Assembly (NCBI RefSeq): GCF_003627755.1
Contig: NZ_CP032694.1
Coordinates: 3,215,501-3,279,500 of the forward strand
DNA: 64,000 nt
Reading direction: 5' to 3'
Origin: Rhizobium jaguaris
GTDB taxonomy: Bacteria; Pseudomonadota; Alphaproteobacteria; Rhizobiales; Rhizobiaceae
Below are positions 60,886 through 64,000 of this stretch, piece by piece. The position numbers and the translations under genes are program-made. The stretch's first letter is position 1. Each line of letters starts with the position of its first letter. The notes below the pieces were generated by a model, which saw nothing but the letters and a program-made list of their open reading frames with translations, ran no database searches and had not been told where the DNA came from.

Positions 60886-63312
60886 TCAGGAGCGCATGCG
60901 CGCACCCTCGACATCGAACAACGGCTGCGGCTGCAGCGTCGCTGGCAATATTTCGCCGAGCAGTTCGATCGACCATCCCTGCGCTTCGTCGGCAATCTCT
61001 TTCGGCACGTAACCAACCGCGACCGAGACCCCGGAGGCGTGCGCATAGCCGCCGGAGGTCACCCAACCGCAGACAGCACCATTGTGATAGATCGGCTCAT
61101 CACCGATGACATCGGCGTCCCTAGCCGCGAGAATAAAGGTGCGCAGCCGCAAGGCCCCACCCTCCGCCTTCTCCTTGGCTGCCGCCAACTTGCCGATGAA
61201 ATCGGCCTCCTTGGATAGCGCGACGAACCGGCCGAGCCCGGCCTCCAGCGGCCCATAAAGCGGCCGGTATTCGCGCGCCCAGCTACCATAGGATTTGTCG
61301 AGGCGGAGCGCGTTCAATGCCCTGAGACCGAAGAGCCTGATATCGAATTCGGCGCCGGCCTCCATCAGCAGATCAAAAAGATAGCGTTGATGTTCCGGCT
61401 TCATCCAGATCTCGTAACCGAGATCGCCGGTATAGGAGACACGGCCGACGATGGCGGGCGCCATGCCGAGATCCATGCGGCGGATGGACATGAAGGGGAA
61501 CGCGGCTGCAGAGACATCCTGGTGCGTCAGCTTTTCCAGAAGTCTGCGCGCATTCGGCCCGGCAATGGACAGGCCAAGCAGCGACAGGCCGAGCGCCTTC
61601 AGCTCGACCGAACCGTCCTTGGGCAATTGGCTCTCGAACCAGCGCATGTGATAGGCCTCGGCAATCCCGGAGCCGATAACGAGAAAATCATCCTCGCCCA
61701 ATTTGGCGAGCGTGAAATCGCCGATCAGCTTGCCGTCATGCTTCAACATCGGCGCCAGCGTCATGCGGCCGACGGCCGGTATACGGCAGGCGAGCAGCCG
61801 GTCGAGAAAGGCTTCCGTGCCCGGTCCCTTGACCGAATATTTGGCAAAGCCAGAGGTTTCCATCAGCCCGACGCTGTCACGCACCGCCTTCGCCTCGGCG
61901 CCGACCACATCAAAATCATTGGAGCGCCGCCAGGAGAACTCATCCACTTCGCCCGCGGGCGCGAACCACAGAGCCTGCTCCAACCCGTAGGACGCACCGA
62001 ATATGCCACCCGCAGCCTTGAGCTTGTCGTAGATCGGCGTCGTCAGCAGCGGCCGCGCCGCCGGCAATTCCTCATTGGGATAGCGAATGGAAAAGCGCCG
62101 CGCGTAGTTCTCACGCACCTTGGCGTTGGTATAGGCTAGCGTCGCATAGTCGCCATAGCGCGAGACATCCATGGCGAAGACGTCGAAACCGGGATCGCCG
62201 TGGATCATCCAGTTGGCGAGCGCCAGTCCCACGCCGCCGCCCTGGCTGAAACCGGCCATGACAGCGCAGGCAGACCAGTAGTTCGTCAGCCCCCGCACCG
62301 GCCCGACCAGCGGATTGCCGTCCGGCGAGAAGGTGAAGGGGCCGTTGATGATCTTCTTGATCCCGGCCTTGTTGAAGGCAGGGAAATGCCGGAAGCCGAC
62401 TTCGAGCTCCGGCGTGATACGCTCGATGTCCTCGGCCAGCAGCTCGTGGCCGAAGTCCCAGGGCGTGGTCACAGGCGACCACGGGCGGCAGGCCTTTTCA
62501 TAGGTGCCCATCAGCATACCCTGCCGCTCCTGGCGCAGGTAGATCTCACCGTCGAAATCGACGCAGTGCATCAGCTCTTTGCCGGTCGTCTTGTTGAAAT
62601 CAGCGACCTCCGGCATGTCCTCGGTGATCAGATACATATGCTCCATGGCGAGGACAGGCAGCTCCAGCCCGACCATTCGCCCGACCTCGCGTGCCCACAG
62701 TCCGGCGGCATTGACGACATGCTCGGCGACGATCTCGCCCTGATTGGTAATCACCCGCCAGGAACCGTCCTCGCGCTGTACCAGCTCTTCCACCTTTGTG
62801 TGCAGATAGATCTCGGCGCCGTTCTTCTTTGCCGAGCGGGCATAGGCATGCGTCGTGCCATAGGGATCGAGATGACCTTCGACGGGATCATAGAGCGCGC
62901 CAACGAATTGGTCGGGATCGAGAAGCGGCATCATCTGATGCGCTTCTTTCGGCGTCAGCAAAGTCGCCTCCAGGCCGTTATAGCGGCCCTTGGCGAGGAT
63001 CGATTTCAGCCAGTCGAAACGCTGCGGGGTCGCCGCCAGCATCAGACCGGACGTCATATGCAGGCCGATATCCTGGCCGGAATAGTCCTGAATCTCCTTA
63101 TAGAGCTCGACCGTATATTTCTGCAGCTTGGCCACATTGGGATCGCCGTTGATCGTGTGCATGCCGCCGGCCGCGTGCCAGGTCGAACCCGATGTCAGCT
63201 CGGAGCGCTCGAGCAGCACGACATCCGTCCAGCCGAATTTCGTCAGGTGATAAAGCACCGAACATCCGACGACCCCGCCGCCGATGACGACGACCTTGGC
63301 ATGGCTTTTCAT
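60886..63312 (-). CDS. GcvT-family FAD-dependent dehydrogenase (dimethylglycine/sarcosine dehydrogenase type)
   Basis: An 808-residue two-part enzyme. The N-terminal DAO-type domain has the FAD fold VVVIGGGVVGCSVLYHL and the motif GSTWHAAGGMH, whose His is the covalent flavin site in dimethylglycine dehydrogenase. The C-terminal half is a GcvT/folate-binding domain (SGFAKYSVKGPGTEAFLDRL, RVSYTGDLGYEIWM, LRLDKSYGSWAREY) that receives the one-carbon unit as methylene-tetrahydrofolate. It probably demethylates dimethylglycine or sarcosine from betaine breakdown. The sarcosine oxidase gamma gene lies upstream on the same strand, in agreement. Confidence 0.88.
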   Translation of the reverse strand: MKSHAKVVVIGGGVVGCSVLYHLTKFGWTDVVLLERSELTSGSTWHAAGGMHTINGDPNVAKLQKYTVELYKEIQDYSGQDIGLHMTSGLMLAATPQRFDWLKSILAKGRYNGLEATLLTPKEAHQMMPLLDPDQFVGALYDPVEGHLDPYGTTHAYARSAKKNGAEIYLHTKVEELVQREDGSWRVITNQGEIVAEHVVNAAGLWAREVGRMVGLELPVLAMEHMYLITEDMPEVADFNKTTGKELMHCVDFDGEIYLRQERQGMLMGTYEKACRPWSPVTTPWDFGHELLAEDIERITPELEVGFRHFPAFNKAGIKKIINGPFTFSPDGNPLVGPVRGLTNYWSACAVMAGFSQGGGVGLALANWMIHGDPGFDVFAMDVSRYGDYATLAYTNAKVRENYARRFSIRYPNEELPAARPLLTTPIYDKLKAAGGIFGASYGLEQALWFAPAGEVDEFSWRRSNDFDVVGAEAKAVRDSVGLMETSGFAKYSVKGPGTEAFLDRLLACRIPAVGRMTLAPMLKHDGKLIGDFTLAKLGEDDFLVIGSGIAEAYHMRWFESQLPKDGSVELKALGLSLLGLSIAGPNARRLLEKLTHQDVSAAAFPFMSIRRMDLGMAPAIVGRVSYTGDLGYEIWMKPEHQRYLFDLLMEAGAEFDIRLFGLRALNALRLDKSYGSWAREYRPLYGPLEAGLGRFVALSKEADFIGKLAAAKEKAEGGALRLRTFILAARDADVIGDEPIYHNGAVCGWVTSGGYAHASGVSVAVGYVPKEIADEAQGWSIELLGEILPATLQPQPLFDVEGARMRS

Positions 63313-63483
63313 CTAGAAATCCCCTGTGTTCGGCGCGAAGTCTGCGGGCGTTTTCCCGCGCAACCGGCCGTATTTGCAGGGCAGCCTAAAGACTATCCAG
63401 AAGGCCAAATAGCCCGAACTGCGAACCCGATCTGCCTGTTTGCGCCATCGCAATTGTTCGGATCGCGCCATCCATTTTTCTGG

Positions 63484-63535
63484 CGTATAAGCCCTTCGGA
63501 AAAACCGCTTCGCACTTTTCCGGTTTACGCGCTCA
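63484..63535. repeat. Partial dispersed intergenic repeat
   Basis: The segment with TTCGGAAAAACCGCTTCGCA and CTTTTCCGG matches, in reverse orientation, the core of the repeat at 37791-37866. It lies in the 220-base gap between the FAD dehydrogenase gene and soxG, which otherwise shows nothing I can name. Confidence 0.5.
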
Positions 63536-64000
63536 ATCGGCGAACCCAGCCGTCAGTGCGAACTCGCGTCCCATCTCCATCAGCTCCTCGAACACGCTGC
63601 CGGCATAGGAACGCGGGATGATGATCTCGAAACGGTCGGGGCCGGTACGGGCCAGATTGGCGCTGACATGGCAGCACAGCATATTGGCCGACTGTCCCTC
63701 GGCGAAGACCTCCGGATGCAGGTCAATAGCCACGCATTTCGCCAGGATGCGGCGGACACTCGGGCCTGAAAGGCGCAATATCACCCGGCCATCGCTTTGT
63801 TCGAAGAAGGAAACGCGGCCGGCATCCAGAATGGCAAGATCGCGCGCCAGGCTCTCGGCCGCCAACACCTCGGATACTGCCAGCCACTCGTCCGGCCCGG
63901 CATGGCGCACCGAAATGTCCGACATCGCTTTCAAAGCCGCCAGTGTCCATTCTTCCTGTCCGGCATGGGCGAGCACGGAGAAGATGACGGGACGGCGGGC
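63533..64000 (-). CDS. soxG: Sarcosine oxidase gamma subunit family protein, 5' end outside window
   Basis: At least 155 residues, open to the window edge at 64000, so the N-terminus is missing. Visible features are ARRPVIFSVLAHAGQEEW, LRLSGPSVRRILAKCVAIDL, HVSANLARTGPDRFEIIIPR and SYAGSVFEELMEMGREFAL, the pattern of the SoxG/YgfZ-like folate-binding fold. In heterotetrameric sarcosine oxidase, gamma supports the tetrahydrofolate site. soxBDA would be expected just beyond the window. Confidence 0.85.
   Translation of the reverse strand, partial: ARRPVIFSVLAHAGQEEWTLAALKAMSDISVRHAGPDEWLAVSEVLAAESLARDLAILDAGRVSFFEQSDGRVILRLSGPSVRRILAKCVAIDLHPEVFAEGQSANMLCCHVSANLARTGPDRFEIIIPRSYAGSVFEELMEMGREFALTAGFAD

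Overview
The window looks like a chromosomal segment of a Rhizobium (leguminosarum/etli type alphaproteobacterium). This rests on the PhyR-NepR-EcfG general stress response module, heme uptake genes behind an IRO box (TGA-N9-TCA, the RirA target), a rhizobial TonB with a long cytoplasmic N-terminus, RIME-like palindromic repeats, and the urt, ure and liv gene orders. I saw no rRNA, tRNA, CRISPR, prophage or symbiosis genes. The species is not determined.

Layout. 1-5729: a carbohydrate ABC transporter (solute-binding protein, two permeases, the second cut by the window edge) with a TIM-barrel isomerase and a Gfo/Idh/MocA dehydrogenase, divergent from a LacI-type regulator across a perfect 12-bp palindrome. 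5820-13851: truncated hemoglobin, a DUF423 protein, an iron/heme block (IsdG-like monooxygenase, small protein, DUF2325 protein, tonB, a secreted protein, hmuPSTUV) with two IRO boxes. 14032-17980: general stress response block (YqjD/YqjE-like envelope proteins, ecfG, nepR, phyR, an HWE kinase and a probable small RNA), with EcfG promoters (GGAAC-N16/17-CGTT) in front of several transcripts. 18345-30792: reductive pyrimidine catabolism (preT, preA, rutR, beta-ureidopropionase, dihydropyrimidinase) and an NMT1-type ABC transporter, interrupted by a DUF559 gene between two RIME-like units. 31191-35722: an RND efflux adaptor and pump. 35769-43325: the urease cluster, all on the minus strand, carrying a diguanylate cyclase, an LprI-like protein and a GT29-like accessory protein, with a sigma-54 promoter in front of ureD. 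43488-53855: the urea ABC transporter urtABCDE, divergent from a hybrid sensor kinase whose input module is an NCS1-type nucleobase permease, and its LuxR-type response regulator. 53870-64000: 2-hydroxyacid dehydrogenase, branched-chain amino acid transporter (braC, livHMGF), a GcvT-family FAD dehydrogenase and a partial sarcosine oxidase gamma subunit.

How the genes work together. Much of the window is nitrogen scavenging: pyrimidine breakdown releases ammonia, imported urea is split by urease, and amino acids and methylated glycines are taken up and oxidised. The kinase/regulator pair beside urtA is placed to sense a nitrogenous compound and set urea uptake.

Three genes (hmuS, a SEC-C small protein, urtE) each carry a single-base frameshift in a short homopolymer. 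They are either real lesions or sequencing errors. The two points I find most novel are the NCS1-permease/zinc-cluster/histidine-kinase protein (49550-52939) and the EcfG-driven small RNA candidate (about 17858-17980, minus strand).
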